59,050 nucleotides of DNA from CBDUXP01 sp965371225 [NCBI: uncultured bacterium] (GTDB taxonomy: Bacteria; Abyssobacteria; SURF-5; CBDUXP01). This document shows, in pieces, positions 25,273-35,538 of this stretch. The first letter of the stretch is position 1. Every line of letters starts with the position of its first letter. The translations under genes and the position numbers were made by a program. Below the pieces are notes generated by a model, which saw only the letters and a list, made by a program, of their open reading frames with translations, ran no database searches and was not told the origin of the DNA. The stretch is taken from NCBI GenBank assembly GCA_965371225.1, contig CBDUXP010000022.1:1-59050 (forward strand), read 5' to 3'.

Positions 25273-28200
25273 GTGTCCTCCTCGCCGCCGCCGGTGCCCG
25301 CGCCTGAAGCGGTGGACACCGCAGTTCCGGCCAGCTTTCTCGACTGGGTGACTCAGGCGCCACCGATGCCCGAGGTGCGTGCCGCCCTCCGCGCGGCGCG
25401 GAGCCCGCACCTTGCCGTCTGGGGCCTGTGGGGTCCGGCGCGGTCCCTGGCGTTGGCCGCGCTGGCGCGCGAGGCGGACCGCCCGCTCTGCATCGTCACC
25501 CCCACGCAGACCGGCGCGGATGAGGTGGCGGATACGCTCTCCGCCCTCTACGGGGACACCTCCATCGCCGTCTGTCCCGCGCGCGAGTATTTGACGCGGG
25601 ACGACGCTCTGCCGATCGAGGAGGTCACGGGCGAACGGTTAAGCGTGCTGCGCGCGCTCCTGACCGAGGACGGGCCCCTCCGCGTACTCGTCCTCCCGGT
25701 GCACGCGCTCATTCAGACCATCGCCGCGCCCCCGTGGGTGCGCGAGCAGCTCACCTGGATCCGGGAAGGCGACACGATCGCACCCGATGACCTGGCGCGA
25801 CGCCTCGTCGCCTGTGGGTTTGAACGCGTGACCCAGGTGGAACGGCCCGGGGAGATCAGCCTGCGCGGCGGCATCTTCGACGTGTTTCCCCAGTGCAGTA
25901 CGGACGGACCCGTGCGGATCGAGTTCTTCGGCGACGACATCGATTCGATTCGCCGCTTCGATGTGGGAACACAGATCTCATTCCAGCGCGTGCAGGCGTT
26001 GGCCGTCATGCCGCGCCTGCGCACCGTCGAATTGCCCGCCGAGCGCACCGTCCCGGCCGGCACGCTGGTGGATTTCCTTTCGGGTCAGTGGCTCATCGGC
26101 TGGTGGGAGCCGCGCGGCATCGAGACGGAACACGCGCGGCTCACGGACGGCGAGGTGCTCGGCGTCGAGCAAGGCGCGTGGGAGCGGTTGGAGCGGATCT
26201 GTGAGCGGACCGCAGACTACCCGTCGATCGCCGTGTCGCAAACGGGGGCCCCGCCGGCCATCGTGCCCGTCGACGCGCACTGGGCCGCGCACACGGCGGG
26301 GCTGCAGCGGTACGCCCGCGATCTGGACACGCTCTGGCCGACCCTGCGCACGTGGCTGGACATGGGGCGCCGGGTGGCGCTGTTCGCGAACAGCGACGGC
26401 GAGGCGGACCGGCTCGAAGAATTGTGCCGGGAACAGGACCTGCAGCCCGCGCGGACGCCGGCGCCGGATCCAGACGCCACGTTCCAACTGACGCTGGGCC
26501 GGCTACGCGCGGGGGTCGACTGGCCGGACGCGGGTTGGGTGCTCGTGAGCGAGCAGGAGCTGTACGGCCGCTATGTATTGCGGCGAGCCCGCCGCAAATT
26601 CCACACGGGTACCCCCATCGAACATTACACGGACCTCCGCGTGGGGGACTTCGTGGTCCACACGGAGCATGGCATCGGCGTGTACCGGGGCCTAAGCTAT
26701 GTCAGCGACGCCCAAGCCGACTTCCTGATGCTCGAGTACAAGGGCGGCGACAAGCTCTACGTTCCCATTGACCAACTCGACCTGGTGCAACGCTACGTGG
26801 GCGGAGGCGAAACGCCCACCCTGCACCGGCTGGGCGGAACCGCGTGGAAGAAGACCAAGGCGCGGGTGCAGCGCGCGGTCCGCGAATTGGCCGGGCAGCT
26901 CGTGGAACTCTACGCGGCGCGCCAAGCGCGGCCGGGCTTCGCGTTTCCTCCCGACGCGGACTGGCAGGAGGAGTTCGAGGCAGGCTTCCCCTACCGGCTG
27001 ACCCCGGATCAGGGTACCGCGATCGCCGCGACGAAGGCGGACATGGAAGCGCCGCACCCGATGGACCGGCTCCTCTGCGGCGACGTGGGGTACGGGAAGA
27101 CGGAAATCGCCTTGCGGGCGGCGTTCAAGGCGGTGCTCGGCGGCCGGCAGGTGGCGGTGCTGGTGCCCACCACCGTGCTGGCGAACCAGCATTTCCAGCG
27201 CTTCACGGAACGCATGGCCGAGTATCCCGTGCGGCTCGCCATGCTGAGCCGGATGCAGAGCCCCAGCCAAGTGCAACAGACCTTGGAGGCACTCGCCGCC
27301 GGCACCGTGGATATCGCCATCGGCACGCACCGGCTCGTACAGCGGGACGTCACGTTCCACGACCTCGGCCTGGTGGTGATCGACGAGGAGCAGCGCTTCG
27401 GTGTCGCGCAGAAGGAGCAGCTGAAGCAACTGCGGACACAGGTGGACGTGTTGACCATGACCGCGACCCCGATCCCGCGGACGCTGCACCTGGCACTCAT
27501 GGGCGCGCGCGACCTCAGCCTGGTGAACACCCCGCCGGACGGGCGGCTGCCCATCGTCACCGTGGTCGAACACCACGACCCCACGCTGATCCGGGATGCC
27601 GTGCGGCGCGAACTGGCCCGCGAAGGGCAGGTGTATGTCGTCCACAACCGCGTGGAAACCATCAACGGCTTCGCGGAGGAACTCAAGGCCCTGGTGCCCG
27701 AAGCCCACATCGTGGTCGCGCACGGCCAAATGAAGAGCCGGCAGTTGGAAGAGGTGATGATGCGATTCCTAGCGCGCGAGTTCGATGTGCTCGTGTCCAC
27801 GACCATCATCGAAAGCGGCTTGGACATTCCCAATGTGAATACGATTATCATCGACCGCGCCGACCGCTTCGGCTTGAGCCAGCTCTATCAATTGCGGGGC
27901 CGCGTCGGGCGGCAGACCCAGCGCGCGTACGCGTACTTGCTTCTTCCCCAGCACGTGCAAATCACGGCGGACGCCCAAAGCCGGCTGGACGCCATTCGCG
28001 AATTCACGGACCTGGGCGCAGGGTTAAGTTTGGCGCTTCGCGATCTGGAGATCCGCGGGGCGGGCAACCTGCTCGGTGCGGAACAGTCCGGCGAGATCTC
28101 GGCCGTCGGGTTCGACTTGTACTGCCAACTCGTGGGCGACGCGGTCAAGCAACTCCGGGGCGAAACGACCGAGGACGTGGTGCTGCCGCGCGCAGAGCTC

Positions 28201-28641
28201 AACGTGCCCGCGTACATTCCCGACGACTATGTGGTGTCGCCCATCCAGAAGCTGGGACTGTACAAGCGCCTGAACCTCTTGCGCCGTCTGCCCGACGTCA
28301 CCAGTTTCGCTGACGAGCTGGCGGACCGGTACGGGCCGCTGCCGGAACCGCTGGTGTACCTATTGCGCATCGCCGAAATTCGCATCCTCGGGGCCGCGGC
28401 AGGGGTGGAGTTCGTCGGCCGCATTCGCGGCGAGATTGTGTTCCGGTGCCGGCCCGAGCGGCCGCTGGACCCCGAGCGCCTCCACCACCTGTCGGCGACC
28501 TATGGGCGCCTGCTGCGCTGCGAGCCGGGCGCGGCGATGAAGCTCCTGCTCCCCGTCACCGCCGAGATCGAGCCCCGGCTTGTGGCGCTCGTCCGGCGTA
28601 TTATGGGAGATTTAGGAGGGGCGGTGGCCGCACCGGGGTAG
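25273..28641 (+). CDS. mfd: Transcription-repair coupling factor
   Basis: ATP-dependent translocase that removes stalled RNA polymerase and recruits UvrA. From GTG 25273 it is about 1122 residues, full length. Order: UvrB-like N-terminal part, CarD-like RNA polymerase interaction domain (VGDFVVHTEHGIGVYRG, then YVPIDQLDLVQRY), helicase with Walker A DVGYGKTE, motif II DEEQRFGV, TATPIPRTLHLALMG and QLRGRVGRQ, and the TRCF C-terminal domain. The true start is uncertain: GTG 25273 is 7 bp after the dxs stop with a weak ribosome binding site, and a longer frame from 25183 would overlap dxs. Confidence 0.96.
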   Translation: MSSSPPPVPAPEAVDTAVPASFLDWVTQAPPMPEVRAALRAARSPHLAVWGLWGPARSLALAALAREADRPLCIVTPTQTGADEVADTLSALYGDTSIAVCPAREYLTRDDALPIEEVTGERLSVLRALLTEDGPLRVLVLPVHALIQTIAAPPWVREQLTWIREGDTIAPDDLARRLVACGFERVTQVERPGEISLRGGIFDVFPQCSTDGPVRIEFFGDDIDSIRRFDVGTQISFQRVQALAVMPRLRTVELPAERTVPAGTLVDFLSGQWLIGWWEPRGIETEHARLTDGEVLGVEQGAWERLERICERTADYPSIAVSQTGAPPAIVPVDAHWAAHTAGLQRYARDLDTLWPTLRTWLDMGRRVALFANSDGEADRLEELCREQDLQPARTPAPDPDATFQLTLGRLRAGVDWPDAGWVLVSEQELYGRYVLRRARRKFHTGTPIEHYTDLRVGDFVVHTEHGIGVYRGLSYVSDAQADFLMLEYKGGDKLYVPIDQLDLVQRYVGGGETPTLHRLGGTAWKKTKARVQRAVRELAGQLVELYAARQARPGFAFPPDADWQEEFEAGFPYRLTPDQGTAIAATKADMEAPHPMDRLLCGDVGYGKTEIALRAAFKAVLGGRQVAVLVPTTVLANQHFQRFTERMAEYPVRLAMLSRMQSPSQVQQTLEALAAGTVDIAIGTHRLVQRDVTFHDLGLVVIDEEQRFGVAQKEQLKQLRTQVDVLTMTATPIPRTLHLALMGARDLSLVNTPPDGRLPIVTVVEHHDPTLIRDAVRRELAREGQVYVVHNRVETINGFAEELKALVPEAHIVVAHGQMKSRQLEEVMMRFLAREFDVLVSTTIIESGLDIPNVNTIIIDRADRFGLSQLYQLRGRVGRQTQRAYAYLLLPQHVQITADAQSRLDAIREFTDLGAGLSLALRDLEIRGAGNLLGAEQSGEISAVGFDLYCQLVGDAVKQLRGETTEDVVLPRAELNVPAYIPDDYVVSPIQKLGLYKRLNLLRRLPDVTSFADELADRYGPLPEPLVYLLRIAEIRILGAAAGVEFVGRIRGEIVFRCRPERPLDPERLHHLSATYGRLLRCEPGAAMKLLLPVTAEIEPRLVALVRRIMGDLGGAVAAPG

Positions 28642-28651
28642 CCCCGGCGCG

Positions 28652-28680
28652 TTGACCACCCTGCTGTGTTAACCTATAAT
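28652..28680 (+). promoter_or_regulatory. Sigma-70-type promoter for surA-eno-ftsB
   Basis: TTGACC (28652-28657) and TATAAT (28675-28680) are separated by exactly 17 bp. It lies 20 bp before the ATG of the SurA-like gene and just after the mfd stop, so transcription would start about 28687 with a short leader. Confidence 0.8.
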
Positions 28681-28700
28681 TCCAATTCTCATAAGTACTT

Positions 28701-29687
28701 ATGACGATGTCCAACCCCAGCCGCCTTCGCGCGTGCGCACTTGCCACCCTGGTCGCCGCGGCCGCAACGTGGCCCCGCGCGGCCACTGCCCGCGTGGTGG
28801 ACGGCATCGCCGCCGTCGTCAACGAGGACGTGATTCTCGTCTCGGAGATCAACGACGCGATGCGGCCCCTCATCCGGGAATACCGCCAGCGCTACTCGGG
28901 CGACGATTTGCGCCGGCGCCTTCGGGACGTGCAGGAGGCGGTCGTGTCCAAGGCGATCGAGGACCGCTTGATCCTGCAAGTGGCGAAGAACGCGAAAATC
29001 GAGGCCCAAAAAGCTCAGGTCGAGGAACGACTCCAGTCCGTGATAGACCGGTTCGGCTCAGTGGACGAGTTCGAAGTGGAACTGCGGCGCCGCGGAATCA
29101 CCTCACGCGAGTATCGCGCACAGATCCGCGATCAGCTCGTGGTCCAGGACACGATTCGCCAGGTGGTTGGGGCGCATATCCGCGTAACGGACAACGAGAT
29201 CGCCGAGTACTACCACGACCACCGGGACAGGTTTTCCTTGGCGGCGGCCCGGCGCATCAGCGCCATCTTTCTCCCCTACGCCGCCAATGCCACACCGGCA
29301 AATCAAGCCGCGGCGCGCCGGCGGGCCGAACAGATCCGGATGCTCTCGCAAGAGGGCGCGGACTTCGCCGAGTTAGCGGGCAAGTTCAGCCAGGGGCCCC
29401 ACCGCGGGAAGGGCGGTGACATCGGGTACGTGACGCGGGGAGAAATTTTGCCGGACCTGGAGGAGGCCGCCTTCAGCATGAACCCGAACGCGGCGCCCGC
29501 TATTGTCGAGACGGCGACCGGCGTTCACGTACTGATGGTCAGCGCGGAGCGACCGGGGCGCGTCATCCCGCTGAGCGAGGCGCGGCCCCGCATTCAAGCC
29601 ACGCTTACGGAACAGAAACAGGGCGAGAAATACCGGGAGTGGATCGATAAGCTCATGGCGGAATCGTACATCGACCGCAAACTCTAG
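28701..29687 (+). CDS. surA: SurA-type periplasmic peptidyl-prolyl isomerase (parvulin)
   Basis: A periplasmic chaperone for outer-membrane proteins, 328 residues. The signal peptide spans about residues 1-30 (cleavage near ATA-RV). The SurA N-terminal domain follows (VDGIAAVVNEDVILVSEI). There is one parvulin domain, about residues 180-280 (RRISAIFLPYA, DFAELAGKFSQGPHRGKGGDIGYV). E. coli SurA has two parvulin domains, so this is the shorter single-domain form. Own promoter at 28652-28680. eno follows after 18 bp, so they are probably cotranscribed. Confidence 0.9.
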   Translation: MTMSNPSRLRACALATLVAAAATWPRAATARVVDGIAAVVNEDVILVSEINDAMRPLIREYRQRYSGDDLRRRLRDVQEAVVSKAIEDRLILQVAKNAKIEAQKAQVEERLQSVIDRFGSVDEFEVELRRRGITSREYRAQIRDQLVVQDTIRQVVGAHIRVTDNEIAEYYHDHRDRFSLAAARRISAIFLPYAANATPANQAAARRRAEQIRMLSQEGADFAELAGKFSQGPHRGKGGDIGYVTRGEILPDLEEAAFSMNPNAAPAIVETATGVHVLMVSAERPGRVIPLSEARPRIQATLTEQKQGEKYREWIDKLMAESYIDRKL

Positions 29688-31279
<1,592 letters not shown>

Positions 31280-31319
31280 ACCGCGATCGGGGCGCACCGG
31301 CCGGTCGGGAGGCGGGCGG

Positions 31320-32318
31320 CTAAAACTGCACGATCGCGGCGGCCCAGGTAAAGCCCGAGCCGAACGCCCCCAACGCGACCAGAGCGCCGGGTTTCACAAC
31401 GCCTTCCTGTTGTGCCTCGAACAGTGCGATCGGAATCGAGGCCGCCGTCGTGTTTCCATATTTCTGGATATTGTTGAATACCCGGTCCGAGGAGAGGTTG
31501 AGTTGCTTCGCCACCGCCTCGTTGATGCGCAGGTTTGCCTGATGGGGAATGAGCACGTCAATGTCGCCGATCGACTTCCCGCTCGCCGCCAACGCCTCGC
31601 GCAGCACTTCGGGCAGGTGCTGCACCGCGAACTTGAACACCTTGCGCCCGTTCATCTTCGGGTAATGCCGGCCCGCCTCGATATCCTCGGTCGTAATGCG
31701 GTGCCGCGAGCGGAACGACGGGAACTCCATCCATAAGGCCTCGGCGTAGCGCCCATCGGCGTGCAATCGCGTGCTGAGCACCCCGCGCCCGTCGTCCACG
31801 GGTCCGATCACCACCGCGCCCGCACCGTCGCCGAACAGCACCGCGATGTCCCGCCCCCGCGTGGACATGTCGATGCCCGCCGAGCTGACCTCCCCGCCGA
31901 CGAGGAGAATGTGCTCATACTGGCCGGAGCGAATGAACGAGTCGGCAACAGACAACCCGTACAGAAAACCGCTGCACTGGTTGCGAATGTCCAGCGCGGG
32001 CACGCCGGGAATCTCAAGAAGCCGCTGGAGGAACACGCCCGAGCCGGGGAAGTCCACGTCCGGACTGAGCGTGGCGAAAATGATCAGATCGATGTCTTGG
32101 GCGGTGAGGCCGGCCGCCTCCAGCGCCTGGAGGGACGCATGGTGCGCCAGGTCGGAGGCGCCGCAGTTTTCGTCCTCCCCGATGAAGTGCCGCGACTGAA
32201 TCCCGGTGCGCTGTCGGATCCATTCATCCGTGGTGTCCATCAAGCTTTCCAGCGCCGCATTCGGGACCGGTTCGCCGGGAACGTAATGACCAACGCCGAG
32301 AATATGGGCTCGTTTCAC
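31320..32318 (-). CDS. fabH: 3-oxoacyl-ACP synthase III (KAS III)
   Basis: Starts fatty-acid synthesis by joining acetyl-CoA and malonyl-ACP. About 332 residues. Catalytic triad residues are visible: Cys in DIRNQCSGFLYGL, His in LIPHQANLRI and Asn in YGNTTAASIP. The acyl-site context NQCSG differs from the E. coli AACAG type, and the enzyme may use another starter. GTG 32318 was chosen because GGAGG (32329-32325) is 6 bp upstream of it; the ATG at 32324 touches the GGAGG directly. Promoter at 32374-32402. No other fab genes adjoin it. Confidence 0.9.
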   Translation of the reverse strand: MKRAHILGVGHYVPGEPVPNAALESLMDTTDEWIRQRTGIQSRHFIGEDENCGASDLAHHASLQALEAAGLTAQDIDLIIFATLSPDVDFPGSGVFLQRLLEIPGVPALDIRNQCSGFLYGLSVADSFIRSGQYEHILLVGGEVSSAGIDMSTRGRDIAVLFGDGAGAVVIGPVDDGRGVLSTRLHADGRYAEALWMEFPSFRSRHRITTEDIEAGRHYPKMNGRKVFKFAVQHLPEVLREALAASGKSIGDIDVLIPHQANLRINEAVAKQLNLSSDRVFNNIQKYGNTTAASIPIALFEAQQEGVVKPGALVALGAFGSGFTWAAAIVQF

Positions 32319-32373
32319 GCGCATCCTCCAGGGCGGGCACACGGCCGGGCCGCCGCCGCGCCGGGAAGGCCGC

Positions 32374-32402
32374 ATTATAGCGGGGCGCCTTCCCTCGCTC
32401 AA
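32374..32402 (-). promoter_or_regulatory. Promoter for fabH
   Basis: Read on the minus strand, TTGAGC (32402-32397) and a perfect TATAAT (32379-32374) are 17 bp apart. The fabH start is about 55 bp downstream. It faces away from the DUF92 promoter 12 bp further on. Confidence 0.7.
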
Positions 32403-32413
32403 TACGCGGCGCG

Positions 32414-32442
32414 TTGACGGGCCCAGCAGCCACGCTTAGAAT
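32414..32442 (+). promoter_or_regulatory. Promoter for the DUF92 gene
   Basis: TTGACG (32414-32419) and TAGAAT (32437-32442) with a 17-bp spacer. The gene starts at 32487, 44 bp after the -10 box. The -35 box is 12 bp from the fabH -35 box on the other strand. Confidence 0.7.
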
Positions 32443-32486
32443 ACGCCGCACGTCCGCGCGGGAGTGCCGTCCCCGCGACTCTTCAC

Positions 32487-33290
32487 GTGATTCCCGACCT
32501 TCTGCTCGGCCTTCTGCTCAGCGGCGCGCTCGCCGGCGCAGCGCAGTACCGCCGTACGCTTGATGCATCCGGGATGGCCGGGGCCACCGCCGTTGGCACA
32601 GCCGTCTACGTCGGGGGCGGGCCAGCCTGGTTCCTCACCCTCACCACGTTCTTCGTCACATCCACGCTGTTGGGTCGAGTCGGACGCGCGCGCAAGGCGG
32701 ACGTGAAGGCGAATTTCAGCAAGGGAGACCGGCGCGACGGTTGGCAAGTGCTGGCGAACGGCGGCGTCGCGGCCGCGGCCGCGCTGGGGTACCGACTGAC
32801 CGGTGAGCTTTCGTGGGCCGGTGCGTTCGTCGGCGCGCTTGCCGCGTGCAACGCGGACACCTGGGCCACCGAATTGGGTGTGCTCTCGGCGCGCGAACCG
32901 CGCCTGCTGACGACGTTCGAGCGCGTCCCGCGGGGCACGTCGGGAGCCGTGTCACCACGCGGCATGCTGGCAACCGCGGGGGGCGGGGCGGTCATCGGTC
33001 TCGCGGCGGCGCTCGGGGGATCTACGTTCGCATCGCCGCCCTTGGGGGTGATCGCCTGGACGGGACTTGGTACGGCGACGGGGATGCTCGGTGCGCTGTG
33101 TGACAGCGTGCTCGGCGCTACCGTCCAAGCGCACTATCTCTGCCCGGAGTGTCAGCGGGCAACCGAGCGGCTCGTGCACGGATGCGGCGCCGATACCGAA
33201 TACCGGGGTGGGCAGCGCTGGCTGACGAACGACTGGGTGAACGCGTGCGCCTCACTCATGGGTGGCCTGGCGGGCGCGACGCTCCTCTAG
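32487..33290 (+). CDS. DUF92 family membrane protein
   Basis: A 267-residue integral membrane protein of the DUF92/TMEM19 family. About six membrane segments are visible. The conserved core includes DASGMAGATAVGTAVYVGGG, then FVTSTLLGRVGRARKADVK, the ACNADTWATELGVLS motif, and a GLGTATGMLGALCDSVLGAT segment. A CPEC...HGCGA Cys cluster near residue 215 and an NDWVNACASL motif close the protein. The plant homologue VTE6 is a phytyl-phosphate kinase, so a prenyl-phosphate role is possible but unproven here. The start is GTG 32487. It converges on the mrp gene with a 16-bp gap. Confidence 0.88.
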   Translation: MIPDLLLGLLLSGALAGAAQYRRTLDASGMAGATAVGTAVYVGGGPAWFLTLTTFFVTSTLLGRVGRARKADVKANFSKGDRRDGWQVLANGGVAAAAALGYRLTGELSWAGAFVGALAACNADTWATELGVLSAREPRLLTTFERVPRGTSGAVSPRGMLATAGGGAVIGLAAALGGSTFASPPLGVIAWTGLGTATGMLGALCDSVLGATVQAHYLCPECQRATERLVHGCGADTEYRGGQRWLTNDWVNACASLMGGLAGATLL

Positions 33291-33306
33291 CGCTGGACGG
33301 GGCCCG

Positions 33307-34380
33307 TCAAATGCCGAACGATTCGTGTTCCCGGTTGAGCTTCCCCAGCTCGACCGCAATGCGACCCGCCACCTGACGGTAGGTTTCCGCGACCGCCGTG
33401 TCCGGATGCGCGGCCACCACCGGCAGACCCGCGTCTCCATCCTCGCGCACCTGGGGCACCAGCGGAATGGCGCCGAGGAACGGTACGCCAAGGCTCGTGG
33501 CGGTGCGTTCCCCGCCGCCATGGTCGAAGATGTCCGTGCGCCCGTGGCAATGGGGACACTCGAAATAGCTCATGTTCTCCACGATGCCGAGCACCGGGAC
33601 GTTTACTTGCTTGAACATGAGTAAGCCCTTGCGCGCATCGATCAACGCCACGTCCTGCGGCGTCGTCACGATCACGGCCCCCGCCATCGGCGCGCTCTGC
33701 GTCAGCGTCAACTGCGCATCCCCGGTGCCGGGCGGCAGATCGACCACCAGGTAGTCCAGTTCGCCCCAGACGACGTCGCTCAAAAACTGCTGGACGACTC
33801 CGTGCACCATGGGCCCGCGCCAAATCACCGGGGTGTTTTCGTTCGCGAGAAATCCCATGGACATGAGCTTCAGCCCATGCTGTTCGATGGGGATAATCTT
33901 CTGGTTGACGGCGTCGGGTTGGCCGCTCACCCCGAACATGAGCGGAATACTGGGCCCGTACACGTCCGAATCCATGAGGCCGACCTGCGCGCCGCTCTGC
34001 GCCAGGGACAGCGCGAGGTTGCAGGCCGTCGTGCTCTTGCCCACGCCCCCCTTGCCGGAGGCCACGGCGATGACGTTCTTCACGCCGGGCAGCAGGTCTT
34101 CATGCTCCAGCTTGCGCCGATTCACCTGCCAGGTGACGTCCACCTGCACGTCCGACACCCCCTCCAGGCCCCCGACGGTGCTGCGGACGGCATCGGCGAT
34201 GGCCTCTTTCGCGGGATGGGCGGGGGTAAACAGTTGCACGGCCACCCGCACCCCGCCGCCCGCAATGGACACCCCGGTGATGAACCCGAGATCGACGATG
34301 CTCCGGCCGGCGATGGGGTCCTCCACAGGCTGCAGCGCCGCCAGAATCGCGTCTTCCGTGACCGTCATGTGCGCACTCAT
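33307..34380 (-). CDS. apbC: Mrp/ApbC-type iron-sulfur cluster carrier ATPase
   Basis: A P-loop ATPase that carries and delivers Fe-S clusters. 357 residues from ATG 34380. The N-terminal MIP18-like (DUF59) domain covers about residues 1-90. The deviant Walker A is VASGKGGVGKSTTACNLA, followed by LMDSDVYGPSIP. The Cys pair ECPHCHG near residue 255 is the cluster site in the family. AAAGGG lies upstream of the ATG; a longer frame to 34437 adds unrelated residues. It is encoded alone and convergent with the DUF92 gene. Confidence 0.93.
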   Translation of the reverse strand: MSAHMTVTEDAILAALQPVEDPIAGRSIVDLGFITGVSIAGGGVRVAVQLFTPAHPAKEAIADAVRSTVGGLEGVSDVQVDVTWQVNRRKLEHEDLLPGVKNVIAVASGKGGVGKSTTACNLALSLAQSGAQVGLMDSDVYGPSIPLMFGVSGQPDAVNQKIIPIEQHGLKLMSMGFLANENTPVIWRGPMVHGVVQQFLSDVVWGELDYLVVDLPPGTGDAQLTLTQSAPMAGAVIVTTPQDVALIDARKGLLMFKQVNVPVLGIVENMSYFECPHCHGRTDIFDHGGGERTATSLGVPFLGAIPLVPQVREDGDAGLPVVAAHPDTAVAETYRQVAGRIAVELGKLNREHESFGI

Positions 34381-34579
34381 CCCACTATCCCTTTCCCGCG
34401 TAGAGACGCAGGCCAGCCCCCCGCGGGGGAGCTCCATCGACCCGCCACTCGGCCGCTCCCCTTCGAACCGGGGAATGATGCCTCTACTTTAGCCACCGGG
34501 TCGGGGAGCCGCAATTCGCACGGACGGGAATGTGGGAGCCGCGGGCGACGGGGCCATGGGGGCGGATAGCATAGCCCTC

Positions 34580-34999
34580 ATGCGCACCCAGCGGCGCCGC
34601 CGCCCCCTCCCCATCATCAATGTCGCCGTGGGCCTGATCCGTTGTGGCCGCCGCGTGCTGCTCGTCCAGCGGCCGGCGGCCGGCCCATTGCCCCACCAGT
34701 GGGAGTTTCCGGGCGGGAAGATCGAGGCCGGAGAGACCCCGGAAGCCGCCGTGCGGCGCGAGCTGTATGAGGAAGTAGGCTTGACCGTCGGCGCGTGCGC
34801 ACGCCTGCCCCCGCTTCGTCACGACTACGACCACGTCCGCGTGCGACTGCATCCCCTGGCAGCGGAGGCGGGCGCTCCCCTCGTGCGGTTGCGCGGGCCC
34901 GCAGCGCATCGCTGGGCGTATCCGGCGCGGCTTTCGGAGGTCCCCATCCTGCCCGGCAGCGCCGCCCTCGTCCGGCGCCTCGCGTTCATGGTGCAGTAG
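34580..34999 (+). CDS. mutT: NUDIX hydrolase, MutT type
   Basis: A 139-residue NUDIX hydrolase. A complete Nudix box is present: [17 protein letters not shown] followed by LYEEVGL. The core around it ([28 protein letters not shown]) is typical of MutT 8-oxo-dGTP diphosphatases and their close relatives. The C-terminal [20 protein letters not shown] also fits MutT. ATG 34580 was chosen because it starts the conserved block; an upstream frame to 34532 is less likely. It converges on the deaminase gene. Exact substrate is inferred. Confidence 0.85.
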   Translation: MRTQRRRRPLPIINVAVGLIRCGRRVLLVQRPAAGPLPHQWEFPGGKIEAGETPEAAVRRELYEEVGLTVGACARLPPLRHDYDHVRVRLHPLAAEAGAPLVRLRGPAAHRWAYPARLSEVPILPGSAALVRRLAFMVQ

Positions 35000-35040
35000 G
35001 GTCCGGCCGAGCCCCGGCGGGGCGGGCGAACGGCGGCGAG

Positions 35041-35538
35041 CTACGCGGATTCCGCGGAGACGGGGGCCGGGCTGTCCACTTGGACGAACTCCGTGTCCGA
35101 GTGCTCGAGAAAATAGCGCGCCTTGTCCAGCTTGTAGGGCTTTCCGTAGCAGATGCGCGTCAGGGCGGTGTTGAGCAGCGTCTTGAGACAGTGCATGCAC
35201 GGGCTGTGCGTTACGTAGACTTCCGCACTGTCAATGGAGACTCCGCGGCGGGCCGCCTGCGAAATCGCGTTGATCTCCGCATGAATCGCCCGGTAACAAT
35301 TCTCTTCGGGATTCCCGTCCGGATCCTCGCTGCGGTAGATGAGGCACCCCACCTCAGTGCAGTGCGGCATGCCCGCGGGCGCCCCGTTGTAGCCGGTAGC
35401 CACGATGCTGCGCTCCTTCACGATCACGCAACCCACTTGGGCGCGCACGCAGGTGGAGCGGCGCGCCACCACCGTCGCAATCTCCATGAAGTATTGGTCC
35501 CAGCTCAGCCGGTCGGCGTGGCCCTTCGGTGCGGTCAC
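35041..35538 (-). CDS. Deoxycytidylate deaminase family protein
   Basis: A 165-residue dCMP/cytidine deaminase of the ComEB type, which makes dUMP for thymidylate synthesis. Zinc-site motifs: IHAEINAI (HAE with the proton-shuttling Glu) and THSPCMHCLK (PCxxC). A Cys pair in MPHCTEVGC and a further Cys (NCYRAIHAE) resemble the second zinc of dCMP deaminases. The start is GTG 35538, overlapping the stop of the upstream FlhA-like gene by 4 bases (GTGA), so the two are translationally coupled. It is the last gene of the operon from 38244. Confidence 0.92.
   Translation of the reverse strand: MTAPKGHADRLSWDQYFMEIATVVARRSTCVRAQVGCVIVKERSIVATGYNGAPAGMPHCTEVGCLIYRSEDPDGNPEENCYRAIHAEINAISQAARRGVSIDSAEVYVTHSPCMHCLKTLLNTALTRICYGKPYKLDKARYFLEHSDTEFVQVDSPAPVSAESA

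Noticed and set aside
23235-25319. 694-codon open frame on the minus strand opposite dxs
   Set aside because: It is antisense to a clear dxs gene, has an Arg/His/Gly-rich composition and no domain. Long antisense frames are expected in G+C-rich DNA.
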